This document shows positions 37,424 to 45,911 of a DNA stretch of 64,000 nt, in pieces. This DNA comes from Loktanella sp. 5RATIMAR09 (GTDB lineage Bacteria; Pseudomonadota; Alphaproteobacteria; Rhodobacterales; Rhodobacteraceae). Numbering within the stretch: position 1 is the stretch's first letter; each line of letters opens with the position of its first letter. A program made the translations under genes and the position numbers. The notes beneath the pieces are model-generated. The model ran no database searches. It was not told the DNA's origin and worked only from the letters and a program-made list of their open reading frames with translations. The stretch lies in the NCBI RefSeq assembly GCF_001419985.1, contig NZ_LJAL01000002.1, forward strand, positions 372,001 through 436,000, written 5' to 3'.

Positions 37424-38280
37424 TGGCGCGTGAAATCCATGGTATGGTCGAGAAACGTGGTGCGGGCCTGTGGCTGACCCATGTCTTCATGATCATCGGT
37501 GTTCTCATCATCTTTTTTCCGATCTGGCTGGCATTTGTGGCCTCCACGGTCACGCAGCCTGAAATCGTCAGGCCGCCCATGCCCCTTTTGCCCGGCGACC
37601 AGTTCGTTGAAAACTACACCAAGGCGCTGTTTTCGGGCGTCAACGTCCCTGTCGCGACGATGCTTTTCAATAGTCTGATCATGGCCATCGGCATTGCCGT
37701 GGGCAAAATCGTGATTTCGCTGCTTTCTGCCTTTGCGATCGTCTACTTCCGGTTTCCGGGCCGGATGATCTTTTTCTGGATGATTTTTCTGACACTGATG
37801 CTGCCGGTTGAGGTGCGCATTGTGCCAACCTATGAGGTCGTCGCAGGCTTTGGGATGCTCAACAGCTATGGAGGTTTGATCTTCCCGCTGATCGCCTCTG
37901 CCACGGCCACATTCCTGTTTCGCCAGTTTTTCCTGACGATCCCTGATGAACTGGCCGAGGCGGCCCGCGTCGATGGTGCAAGCCCGATGCGGTTCTTCTG
38001 GGATATTGTCGTTCCGATGAGCCGGACCAACGTCGCGGCCCTGTTTGTCATTCTGTTCATCTACGGGTGGAACCAATACCTGTGGCCCCTTCTGATCACG
38101 ACCGATCCGGAAATGAACACCATCGTCATGGGGATCAAACAGATGTTCCCGTCAGGCGATGACACGGCTGACTGGCCTGTGATCATGGCGACCTCAATTC
38201 TTGCAATGATCCCTCCGGTGATCGTTGTGATCAGTATGCAACGGCTGTTTATCCGCGGCCTCGTCGATAGCGAGAAATAA
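37423..38280 (+). CDS. ugpE: Glycerol-3-phosphate ABC transporter permease UgpE
   Basis: A 285-residue second permease with six helices and EAA loop [44 protein letters not shown] and the C-terminal [13 protein letters not shown] are typical of UgpE. It follows ugpA by overlap and precedes ugpC by three bases. Confidence 0.92.
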   Translation: MAREIHGMVEKRGAGLWLTHVFMIIGVLIIFFPIWLAFVASTVTQPEIVRPPMPLLPGDQFVENYTKALFSGVNVPVATMLFNSLIMAIGIAVGKIVISLLSAFAIVYFRFPGRMIFFWMIFLTLMLPVEVRIVPTYEVVAGFGMLNSYGGLIFPLIASATATFLFRQFFLTIPDELAEAARVDGASPMRFFWDIVVPMSRTNVAALFVILFIYGWNQYLWPLLITTDPEMNTIVMGIKQMFPSGDDTADWPVIMATSILAMIPPVIVVISMQRLFIRGLVDSEK

Positions 38281-38283
38281 GAT

Positions 38284-39366
38284 ATGGCAACGGTTTCCCT
38301 CAAGGACGTCAAGAAAAGCTTTGGCGCAACCCATGTGATCCACGGCATCACAACCGAAATCGAGGATGGCGAGTTCATCGTCATCGTCGGGCCATCCGGC
38401 TGTGGAAAATCGACTTTGCTGCGCCTTGTTGCAGGGTTGGAGACACTGACCGCCGGTGACGTATTGATCGGCGGTGAACGCGCGAACGAGAAGGAACCGA
38501 TGGACCGCGACATCGCGATGGTGTTCCAGAATTACGCGCTCTATCCGCATATGTCAGTGCGCCAGAATATGGGATATGGCCTGAAAATCGCCAGAATGCC
38601 CAAAGACCAGATCGAAGCAAAAGTCGTTGCCGCCGCGAAATTATTGCAACTTGAGCCGCTGCTTGATCGTAAACCGAAGCAACTGTCAGGCGGGCAACGC
38701 CAGCGTGTCGCAATGGGCCGCGCGATCGTGCGGGAACCGGCTGTGTTCTTGTTTGACGAACCCCTTTCAAATCTGGACGCAAAGCTACGGGTTCAGATGC
38801 GCCTTGAAATCAAAGAGTTACAGTCAAAGCTGGGTATCACATCGCTCTATGTTACTCACGATCAGGTCGAGGCGATGACGATGGCGGACCGCATGATCGT
38901 CATGAACGGAGGGGTTGCCGAACAGATCGGTACGCCTCTGGAAGTCTACGAAACACCGCGTACCCTTTTTGCGGCACAGTTCATCGGAAGCCCCGCCATG
39001 AACATCGTGGACGCCGAAGTGAGGGGGGGGAAGATTCTGTTTCAGGGGCAGGTTGTCGCAGAGGCCAGTGGTGCGGACGGGCCTGTAAAGCTGGGCGTTC
39101 GGCCGGAACATCTTGTCCCAGATGAGGCAGGGCCGTTACGTGTCACCGTGAAACTGGCCGAACCGCTTGGTGCGAACACCCTTTTGCATGGCGCAATCGA
39201 AGGGTCGGCCGATAGCTTTACGGTCAGTTTGCAAGGTGTCCATCAGGCCGCCCTCGTCAGCGATGTGCGCAGCTTTCAAATCGAACACGGCAAAGCCCAT
39301 ATTTTTGACATCGAAACAGGTCTGCGCCGCGCCGCAGCCACCGAAAAAGCACTCTCTGCGGGCTGA
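38284..39366 (+). CDS. ugpC: Glycerol-3-phosphate ABC transporter ATPase UgpC
   Basis: A 360-residue ATPase with Walker A GPSGCGKST, Q loop VFQNYALYPHMSV, signature LSGGQRQRVAMGRA and Walker B VFLFDEPLSNLDAKLR, followed by a C-terminal regulatory (TOBE) domain from about residue 235. It powers the UgpAE permease. It is the last gene of the operon; no clear terminator was seen within the 200 bases that follow. Confidence 0.93.
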   Translation: MATVSLKDVKKSFGATHVIHGITTEIEDGEFIVIVGPSGCGKSTLLRLVAGLETLTAGDVLIGGERANEKEPMDRDIAMVFQNYALYPHMSVRQNMGYGLKIARMPKDQIEAKVVAAAKLLQLEPLLDRKPKQLSGGQRQRVAMGRAIVREPAVFLFDEPLSNLDAKLRVQMRLEIKELQSKLGITSLYVTHDQVEAMTMADRMIVMNGGVAEQIGTPLEVYETPRTLFAAQFIGSPAMNIVDAEVRGGKILFQGQVVAEASGADGPVKLGVRPEHLVPDEAGPLRVTVKLAEPLGANTLLHGAIEGSADSFTVSLQGVHQAALVSDVRSFQIEHGKAHIFDIETGLRRAAATEKALSAG

Positions 39367-39584
39367 ACGGCACCAGCGACTTTTTGCAAGTCATCACATC
39401 CAACGGCACAGCAGTAGCCTTCGGAACAACGGCATTCCCTTGAATGCCATCCAGCCGCGCGGGAAACCGCTCCCAAAGCCGCTGTTCGCTGCATTTTGCG
39501 TGAAGGTCTGCTTTCACGTTGCAAAAAAAATGGCAAGGAATGTCGATTGTTGATTGATCGACTATGCCGTGCCAATTTCAACCC

Positions 39585-40223
39585 ATGTGCAACCTCTATT
39601 CGCTGACCTCGACCCAATCTGCCATTGCCGATCTGGTCGGTCTGTGGCGCGATGACACCGGTAATCTGCCTGCTTTGTCGGGCATCTACCCCGACTATGC
39701 TGCCCCCGTAATCACGCAGGCGCCCGAGGGCCGTGTGATGCAGAATATGCGCTGGGGGATGCCGTCACCTGACTTTGTGCTGAAGGGCAGGAAAACCGAT
39801 AAGGGCGTGACTAATGTCCGCAATACGGCCTCACCGCATTGGCGGCGCTGGCTGGGTCCGGCGCATCGCTGTGTGGTGCCCTTTACCAGCTTTTCTGAAT
39901 ACCAGACCGTGAAGGGCGAAAAGCCCAAGACAATCTGGTTTGCCCCCACAGGTCCGCAAAAGACGCTGTTCTTTGCAGGGATCTGGACGGAATGGACCTC
40001 GGTCCGGACGCTGAAAGAGGGCGAGACGACCAATAACCTCTTCGCCTTTCTGACCGTAGCGCCCAACAGCGTCGTCGCCCCGATACACCCCAAAGCCATG
40101 CCCGTGATCTTGCGCAGCCCCGAGGCCGTTGCCCACTGGCTGAAAGCCCCCGTTGAGGCCGCGCTGAAACTACAACGCCCGTTTGTGAATGACGGGTTGG
40201 AGGTTGTGGAGGGGGCGGTCTAA
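39585..40223 (+). CDS. YedK/HMCES-type abasic-site shielding protein
   Basis: A 212-residue SRAP-domain protein. Met removal exposes Cys2 (MCNLYSL), the residue that forms a thiazolidine link with abasic sites in single-stranded DNA. The start at 39585 is chosen for that reason; frames up to 39564 would bury it. Supporting motifs are NVRNTASPHWRRW, CVVPFTSFSEYQ (the conserved Glu) and IHPKAMPVIL with the catalytic His. The family is SOS-associated in many bacteria, but no GAAC-N7-GAAC box was found upstream. Confidence 0.92.
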   Translation: MCNLYSLTSTQSAIADLVGLWRDDTGNLPALSGIYPDYAAPVITQAPEGRVMQNMRWGMPSPDFVLKGRKTDKGVTNVRNTASPHWRRWLGPAHRCVVPFTSFSEYQTVKGEKPKTIWFAPTGPQKTLFFAGIWTEWTSVRTLKEGETTNNLFAFLTVAPNSVVAPIHPKAMPVILRSPEAVAHWLKAPVEAALKLQRPFVNDGLEVVEGAV

Positions 40224-40348
40224 GACGAGGTGCAGACTTTCGGCAAAATGGGGCGGGGAGTGGAAGTTCGCTGCGCCGCCCACCGAAGACTGCTTCGCAG
40301 TGCCAAGCTACCTTTGAGAGCCGCAAGGGTTTTGACCCAAGATAACAC

Positions 40349-40471
40349 ATGAACTTTCTTGCGATTTCAGGAAGTGGCCGCGACGCCTCCACCAACACGG
40401 CCTTGCTTGGAGCTGTCTCGAATATTGTTCGCCAAAAACATGAAGTGACCGTGTTTTTTGGTATCGCCGAA
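40349..40471 (+). pseudogene. NADPH-dependent FMN reductase, N-terminal stub
   Basis: The first 41 codons, MNFLAISGSGRDASTNTALL and on to VTVFFGIAE, match the flavodoxin-like start of NAD(P)H-dependent FMN reductases (family length about 180). The similarity then stops, just where the decayed integrase begins on the other strand. The flavin-binding SGS-x-STN loop is present, but the rest of the domain is gone. The 120 bases before it include a patch coding on the minus strand for FGGRRSELPLPAPF, which I think is a dispersed Rhodobacterales sequence. Confidence 0.65.
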
Positions 40472-40500
40472 CGGCGAGTGCGGTCCGCCAACATGGGTTG

Positions 40501-40965
40501 GAGGTCGATCCGCTCAGCGATGTGCAGAGCATCTTCCAGTTCAACACCAAGTCAACGCACTGTGCCGTATGGCTATGCAAAAACTGCTCTGCGCGCAGGG
40601 TGCCCGTTTTCTGACATAGTAAATGCGTGCCATAGGCTTCGGCTCCAATCCATTCATGGACGAGCTGACCGTATTGCCACGTTGAGATGTGTGGTCGGCC
40701 GTGAAAACGGTTTGGAAACAAAAACTTGCAAGCAATCATCTGAGGCGATTTAACCATATCAAGACTGAATCGCGCGTGTTTTCAGTCAGTTCGCATTGCA
40801 CCGGCTTTTTGGTTTTGTTTTGAAACCTCCAAACCTGTTTGCGAACGCGATCTTCTGTCACGAGGTCCGTGACGGTGAGTTTGACCAGATCACCGCCCCG
40901 CAGGTCAGCATCAATCACAACATAAGGCAGCGCAATGTCGCGAGGATAGCTCGCGAGTTCAGCGC
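40501..40965 (-). pseudogene. Decayed tyrosine-recombinase (integrase)
   Basis: Reading the minus strand in three frames gives successive integrase pieces: LRGGDLVKLTVTDLVTEDRV and NKTKKPVQCELTENTRDS (40965-40740), then FLFPNRFHGRPHISTWQYGQ, HEWIGAEAYGTH (about 40735-40630), then LGVELEDALHIAERIDL at the end. Stops, frameshifts and loss of the MRRTK block with its arginine show it is dead. The order and spacing match a single integrase C-terminal domain. It is a relic of an integrated element, now flanked by gene fragments. Confidence 0.8.
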
Positions 40966-41222
40966 GCGCGGATGGCCGGGACCTGTTTGGCAAGCAGCGG
41001 TCGGCCCGGACCGATTATGGGCCCGTTGTTTCAGGCTGCGCGCGGCGGGATGACTGCAGGCAGTTGGACTCTTGGTATGACATGCCCTCCAATCTTCCCT
41101 CCAAACCCAGCCATCCGCACCGTTTGCCAGCCCGAATTGAAGATCGGCGCGGTCTTTTTTGGGCAGGACAGGCAAATCCAAGATGCAATCAGGAAGGTTA
41201 ACCGCCTTGCGATCACTGCCCC

Positions 41223-41838
41223 GTCCGTCTCCCAGAACTTCTGCCGCGATCCGGCCCATCTCCTTGTCCTCACCCGCAGTCGGATCCGGCCCTGTGGGGC
41301 CTGACGCGATTGCGGCGGGTTCGTCGCCCGGGACGTCCGAAATGGCCAAAGTCACCAGCTTGGCGGGATACACCGCACGTGCGAGCCCGCCGCCTTTGAT
41401 AAGCTACAGCCCGTGCCTGACCTTGTTCATGTTCTCAATGGTCAGGCCTGATTTCAGCAAAAATCTGTTAACGATGATTTTTTCGCCCAAGGTCAACGGG
41501 GCAACTGGTAAAGGCAGCAAAGACGACCCGCCCCTCGATATCAGCGCAATCACAAGATCACCTTCACCAGCAGAGGCCGCTGTTTCCAAAACCTTCCGGG
41601 CCGCTTCTATCTCTTCCGCATCGGGCACCGAATGGGGGGCCTCGAGAACCTGTATGCGTGACGTGGGGACCGCGTGTCCGTAGCGTGTGACAACGACGCC
41701 CGACAGGTCCACATCAGGCCAAGCCGTTTCAAGTACCAAGGTCATTGCGGCAGCAGATTTTCCGGCACCGATGACGATGCAGCGGCCCGTTGGCTTCTCA
41801 GGGAGGTGAGCTGCCAGAACTGTCGCCGGATCAGCGGC
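41223..41838 (-). pseudogene. Glycerate 2-kinase (TtuD-like), broken
   Basis: The frame matches the N-terminal half of glycerate kinases of the MOFRL/DUF4147 type: LPEKPTGRCIVIGAGKSAAA, VVVTRYGHAVPT, DLVIALISRGGSSLLP and, past an in-frame TAG at 41404-41406, LIKGGGLARAVYPAKLVTLA and SDVPGDEPAAIASGPTGPDP. The stop replaces a residue in a conserved VRKHLSxIKGG motif, so one nonsense mutation splits the gene. Beyond about 41223 similarity is lost, and at the other end it abuts a TRAP permease fragment on the opposite strand. Confidence 0.8.
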
Positions 41839-41850
41839 TTTGATGGCAAC

Positions 41851-42087
41851 TGGTTTGAGATCATCCACATTGCAATTTGGGCTGTCATTGGCGTCTGTCT
41901 GCTGTCCTTTGCCGTGCAGGGCTGGCTGGCCGGGCATGCGCGTGTCGCTGTGCGTGTCCTTGTGCTGGCCGCAGGTCTTTTCATGATCGCAGGTGGATGG
42001 ATGACGGATGCGATTGGGGTGGGCCTCGCCGTCTTACTGGTCGGCTACCAGAAACGGGGCGCGTCTGTCACTGCTGAGGGCAACTGA
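41851..42087 (+). pseudogene. TRAP transporter permease, C-terminal remnant
   Basis: The last 78 codons before a TGA read as two membrane helices (IHIAIWAVIGVCLLSFAVQGW and VLVLAAGLFMIAGGWMTDA), as at the end of fused TRAP transporter large permeases. No start or upstream part is present; the 5' side is antisense to the glycerate kinase remnant. It looks like the truncated tail left after a deletion. Confidence 0.5.
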
Positions 42088-42531
42088 AATGAAGCAAAAG
42101 GGGACAGACGGACGTAACGACATATCGTTCCGCTGTCTCCGCTTCGCGGGGTGCGCCATCCGGTGATCTTGGCAATGCGGGATATGCAGGACGACAACGG
42201 CGGAATGAATGTTTCTCGTTTTATCATCACGCCTTTGACTTTTTTACAAAGATGTCCAACTGCATCCGACAGGTCAGGTCATTTGCCATTAATCGCGTCG
42301 GGGCAAATGACCGCTTCCTCGCTGCAGCTTCAATAGATTGCTGGCCTACATGCCGCGCAGCGTGCGCAGGCAGCGCGGCTCTGGTGGTCTCCTGTGGGAT
42401 CGGATGCCCTTCGCTGCAACTGCACCACGGTCCGGATTGGGTGACGACCGCCAAATCAGTACCACAAGCCTCGTGATCCGAGCATACGTATGGGTTTTCA
42501 TGCCTGTATGGTTCGGACCAAAACCAAGGAT
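42088..42531. other. Unassigned stretch in the remnant region
   Basis: About 440 bases with no recognised gene on either strand. Open frames are short and lack ribosome sites. It lies between the TRAP remnant and the DUF4345 gene and may hold further decayed sequence. Confidence 0.35.
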
Positions 42532-42879
42532 CTATCCCAAATTCAAGACGATCGCCCCGATGCCAACCACAGCTTCCACGGCAAAATACGTCCATTTCTG
42601 GCGTGTTGCACCATCCACAATTACTGACGTCAACCGCCCTATGGACGCACCAGCCCAGCAAAAGCCCAGCAACAGATAGGCTTCTGACGTTCCCAGCCAC
42701 AGCGCACCCACGCCCATGCCCACGAAGAGCGCACCTGCCGAGGCGCGGACCTCGGAGATGCCCATCGTCGTGTCCCCGCCCTTGAGGTCTAATGCGCCCA
42801 TTGTATAGCGCGGGGCGAGCCAGCCAAAGCAACCCAGACCGATACTGAGGATTGCGAAGATAATATTGAGAATGTCCAT
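42532..42879 (-). CDS. DUF4345 membrane protein
   Basis: A 115-residue protein of four hydrophobic segments, MDILNIIFAILSIGLGCFGW at the start, then GISEVRASAGALFVGMGVGA and GFCWAGASIGRLTSVIVDG. The EVRA and GRxxS residues in the helices mark DUF4345, a small membrane family of unknown function. The start at 42879 is chosen over 42909 for the hydrophobic N-terminus. It stands alone between the remnant region and hemN. Confidence 0.75.
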   Translation of the reverse strand: MDILNIIFAILSIGLGCFGWLAPRYTMGALDLKGGDTTMGISEVRASAGALFVGMGVGALWLGTSEAYLLLGFCWAGASIGRLTSVIVDGATRQKWTYFAVEAVVGIGAIVLNLG

Positions 42880-42944
42880 GGCGCTACTTTCGATGCGGTT
42901 TTTACTCAAACTGGCGCTGAGGACCGCAACTTCAACCGCAAAAT

Positions 42945-44300
42945 CTAGGAGGCTTGTGAATACTGCGCTGCGATCCCCGAAAAACCGTCATAGCGTTGGG
43001 CGATAATGCGCGTCAGCGGCCGCCCTGCGGGTGTGATGCGGATGCGCCCCTGGTCTTTGACAACCATGCCGGCGAAATCCTGCAAAATGGCGTCATGGAT
43101 CGGTGCAAGCTCTGCAGCTCCGGTGTGCTGCGCAAGCTTTTCGAGATCAATTTCAAACGCGCACATCAGCATATTGATCGCAGTGGCCCGCAGGCGGTCT
43201 GCGGCGGTCATTGCATAGCCGCGGTGCCCCGAAAGCTGGCCTGCTGCGACGCGTTCGATATAGGCAGCGGTCGCCGAGGCGTTTTGCACATAGCCTTGCG
43301 CGAATTGTGAAATCGACGAGGCCCCGATCCCGATCAGGGTGGGGCAGGTGTCATCTGTGTAGCCTTGGAAGTTGCGGCGCAGGTGGCCGGTGCGTGCCGC
43401 AATGGCAAGACTGTCGGCGGGTTTGGCGAAATGGTCGATCCCGATGGCCTCATAGCCGCTGCCGGTAAAGGCGGCGGCGGCTTGGCGGGCCAGATGATAG
43501 CGGTCTTCCTCTGCGGGCAGGGCCGCGTCAGGGATCAGTTTCTGGCGCTTGGAAAAGTTGGGCACATGGGCATAGCCGAAAAGCGCGATGCGATCGGGGT
43601 CCAGCGCGCGGACTTTGGCGATCGTCGCGGCAAGCTTGGCTGCGGTCTGGAATGGCAAACCATACACCAGATCGGCGTTCAGCGATGTGATACCTGCAGC
43701 GCGCAGGCTGTCCACGCAGGCGCGGGTCTGGGCATAGCTTTGTTTGCGACCAATGGCTTCTTGGACGTCGCTTGCGAAATCCTGAATGCCGATGCTGGCG
43801 CGCGTCATGCCCATGTCGGCCAAAGCCGCGATCTTGGCGTCATCCACCAGAGTCGGGTCGATTTCGACCGAAAAACTGAAATCTGGCGCAGGGGGGATCA
43901 CGTTTTTCACCGCCTGTGCAAGGTCGCGGATCATTTCGGGCGGCAGGATGGTAGGCGTACCGCCACCCCAGTGCATTTGTCCCATTGTCACACCCGCAGG
44001 CAGGGTCGCGCGGAGCAAAGCAAGCTCCTTCTTCACGACCTCAACATAATGCGCCACAGGTTTCAGTGTGGTTGTGCCTTGGGTCCGGCAGGCGCAGAAC
44101 CAGCAAAGCCGTTCGCAAAAGGGGATGTGGATATAGACCGACACGGGCGTTGCCGGATCCAGCGATTGCAGGCAACTGACCTGAAAGTCAGACCCTTGCG
44201 CGGGGGTGAACGCAGTCGCCGGCGGATAGCTGGTGTAGCGGGGGACGCGGGCATCAAAAAGGCCCATGCGGCGGAGGGTATCAAGATGTGTCATACACAT
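42945..44300 (-). CDS. hemN: Oxygen-independent coproporphyrinogen III oxidase
   Basis: A radical SAM enzyme of about 450 residues that decarboxylates coproporphyrinogen III anaerobically. The cluster motif CERLCWFCACR (CxxxCxxC) follows the N-terminal RVPRYTSYPPATAF, and the HWGGGTPTIL, DPTLV and HFAKPADSLA segments are typical. The start is uncertain: ATGs at 44312, 44300 and 44294 are in frame. The last two lie in a perfect inverted repeat (44283-44303). In related genomes hemN is controlled by FnrL, and TTGCGCCAGATCAA at 44329 may be a site. Confidence 0.93.
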   Translation of the reverse strand: MCMTHLDTLRRMGLFDARVPRYTSYPPATAFTPAQGSDFQVSCLQSLDPATPVSVYIHIPFCERLCWFCACRTQGTTTLKPVAHYVEVVKKELALLRATLPAGVTMGQMHWGGGTPTILPPEMIRDLAQAVKNVIPPAPDFSFSVEIDPTLVDDAKIAALADMGMTRASIGIQDFASDVQEAIGRKQSYAQTRACVDSLRAAGITSLNADLVYGLPFQTAAKLAATIAKVRALDPDRIALFGYAHVPNFSKRQKLIPDAALPAEEDRYHLARQAAAAFTGSGYEAIGIDHFAKPADSLAIAARTGHLRRNFQGYTDDTCPTLIGIGASSISQFAQGYVQNASATAAYIERVAAGQLSGHRGYAMTAADRLRATAINMLMCAFEIDLEKLAQHTGAAELAPIHDAILQDFAGMVVKDQGRIRITPAGRPLTRIIAQRYDGFSGIAAQYSQAS

Positions 44301-44303
44301 CTT
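44283..44303. promoter_or_regulatory. Inverted repeat across the hemN start codon
   Basis: AAGATGTGT and ACACATCTT form a perfect 9-bp repeat with a 3-base loop that is the ATG (minus strand) of hemN at 44294. In RNA it could hide the start codon; in DNA it could be a protein site. It is also coding, so chance codon choice cannot be ruled out. Confidence 0.5.
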
Positions 44304-44328
44304 TTGGCCCATCGCCTGTCCGGTTTTG

Positions 44329-44351
44329 TTGCGCCAGATCAAGTGGCGCAA
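44329..44351. promoter_or_regulatory. Inverted repeat with FNR-like half, hemN upstream region
   Basis: TTGCGCCA and TGGCGCAA are perfect arms around a 7-base loop. The left part, TTGCGCCAGATCAA, resembles FNR-family boxes (TTGAT-N4-ATCAA). On the plus strand the hairpin is followed by five T, so it is terminator-like in the direction opposite to the flanking genes. It lies between sco (ending 44357) and hemN. Confidence 0.5.
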
Positions 44352-44356
44352 TTTTT

Positions 44357-44959
44357 CTAGCTGTTTTGTGCCATAAAACAGGCCGAGATTTCAGCGACCG
44401 CTTCTGCGGGCGTATCACGACGGAAAAACGTTGCGAATCCGGTTTCAGGAAACATCAGGTAGGTCTGGGTCGAGTGATCGACGAGATAGTATTCCGGATC
44501 GCCCTCAACCGCGCGGTAGTAGGTTTTATAGGCTTGGCTCGCGGCTTTGACCTGTTCTGGCGATCCGGTCAGACCGATCATGTCTTCGTGGAAGTTGTCG
44601 GTGAAATCGCGCACAACTTCGACCGTGTCGCGTTGGGGGTCGACCGAGATGAAAACCGTGCCCAGATCAAGCCCCTCTTCTTCAAGGATATAGGCCGCTT
44701 GCGCATTACGCGCGGAATCCAGCGGGCAGACATCAGGGCAGAATGTGTAGCCAAAATAGACCAGCGTCGGTTTTGTGATGACGTCGGCATCGGTCACGGT
44801 TTCACCGGTTTCCGAGACCAGTTCGAATGGTCCGCCAATCGCGCTGCCTGCGACGGCTGTGTCGCCACAAGGGGCCGGTGTGTTTTGGGTCTGCCACGTA
44901 TAGACACCAAGTGCAGCAGCGGCGGCGAGTGTGACAGTTCCGAAGATTGCGGCTTTCAT
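44357..44959 (-). CDS. SCO1/SenC family copper chaperone
   Basis: A 200-residue membrane-anchored thioredoxin-fold protein. An N-terminal hydrophobic segment (AAIFGTVTLAAAAALGVYTW) is followed by the copper-binding TFCPDVCPLD (CxxxC) motif and the distal His in LVDHSTQTYL. It delivers copper to the CuA site of cytochrome oxidase or acts as a thiol reductase. GGAGG lies seven bases before the ATG. It is followed on the minus strand by hemN. Confidence 0.93.
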   Translation of the reverse strand: MKAAIFGTVTLAAAAALGVYTWQTQNTPAPCGDTAVAGSAIGGPFELVSETGETVTDADVITKPTLVYFGYTFCPDVCPLDSARNAQAAYILEEEGLDLGTVFISVDPQRDTVEVVRDFTDNFHEDMIGLTGSPEQVKAASQAYKTYYRAVEGDPEYYLVDHSTQTYLMFPETGFATFFRRDTPAEAVAEISACFMAQNS

Positions 44960-45052
44960 CAAATCCTCCGATGATGACAGGCTTACGTGCTTTGGATGTG
45001 TCCTTACCTGTGTTTGGCGTAAATGGACAGTCGTGGATCGCGCGAGACACGA

Positions 45053-45838
45053 TCAAAAAACGGTGTGATCGGCGCCGTAAGGTGGATCAAGATCCACCTT
45101 ACCTGAACTACGCTTGGACTGTCTCTCAGCAATCACATTCTGGGCCAGCTCTTGCGTATAGGTGGCAAGCGCCGCCAGATGGGTGTCTGCCGCCTGCGCG
45201 TCCTGTGCGTCGATCGCATTTGCAATGCTTGTATGCAGGGCCACAATCTTTTCGCGCGACCGCGCGCTGAAGGTGATCATATTCATTAACGGCTGCATCG
45301 CCTCAACAGCGCCGGCCAGTTGGTAGGACAACACCGGGTTGCCCGCCGCATCGACCAAAGCCCGGTGAAACGCCACATCCGAGGCGCAAAAGGCCTCATC
45401 CGTCAGACCGGGCTGCAATTGCCGGTGTGCTTCGGCCCGCATAGTGGCAAGATGATCGGCGCTGCGCCGTGATGCGGATAGCGGTGCGCAGGCGCGCTCC
45501 AGCGCATAGCGCGCTTCGCAGGCGGTCGCAAAGCTGACGTCATTCATGGACAGCAGCAAGGTCGATGTGGTTATCTGCTGCCCGTAGGCATCTTCGAACC
45601 GCAACCGGTTCACAAAGGCTCCGCCGGTCGCCCCGCGTTGTGTGCGGATGAGCGATTGTGCCGCCAGCCGTTTCAACGCCTCTCGGACGGTCGGACGCGA
45701 GACATCGAACTGTTCGGCCATCTCCGCCTCGGAGGGCAAGCGTTCGTCTACCGGCAAAGCGCCGGATATGATCGCATCGCGGATGGCCTTGGCGATCTGG
45801 GCAGAGAGGTCTGCGGGGCTTTGCGGGTCAATTTTCAT
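45053..45838 (-). CDS. GntR-family (FadR subgroup) regulator
   Basis: A 261-residue repressor-like protein with an N-terminal winged helix (RLPSEAEMAEQFDVSRPTVREALKRL) and an all-helical FCD ligand-binding domain whose His and Asp residues (SDVAFHRALVDAAGN) usually bind a metal and a carboxylate effector. It is divergent from the DUF2182-DUF1326-DinB-dmdA run, and a perfect palindrome sits between them. In R. pomeroyi a GntR regulator adjoins dmdA-acuI; control of DMSP genes here is therefore plausible, with acrylate or a related acid as effector, but not shown. Confidence 0.88.
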   Translation of the reverse strand: MKIDPQSPADLSAQIAKAIRDAIISGALPVDERLPSEAEMAEQFDVSRPTVREALKRLAAQSLIRTQRGATGGAFVNRLRFEDAYGQQITTSTLLLSMNDVSFATACEARYALERACAPLSASRRSADHLATMRAEAHRQLQPGLTDEAFCASDVAFHRALVDAAGNPVLSYQLAGAVEAMQPLMNMITFSARSREKIVALHTSIANAIDAQDAQAADTHLAALATYTQELAQNVIAERQSKRSSGKVDLDPPYGADHTVF

Positions 45839-45839
45839 T

Positions 45840-45863
45840 TGTCAGACAATTAAACGTCTGACA
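45840..45863. promoter_or_regulatory. Palindromic operator, probably of the GntR regulator
   Basis: TGTCAGAC and GTCTGACA form a perfect 8-bp palindrome with an 8-base AT-rich centre (AATTAAAC). Each half is itself a GTC-N-GAC site, as for FadR-type repressors. It lies directly before the GntR start and 49 bases before the DUF2182 start. Confidence 0.75.
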
Positions 45864-45911
45864 TATCTTTGCGCAAGTCTTGAGTCGCACCAGACCGCTT
45901 GGGAGGGCCGT

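Noticed and set aside
39367-39584. LexA box before the YedK-type gene
   Set aside because: No GTTC-N7-GTTC or GAAC-N7-GAAC was found.
42227-42832. 201-codon minus-strand frame next to DUF4345
   Set aside because: It overlaps DUF4345 in another frame, and its sequence has no recognisable pattern.
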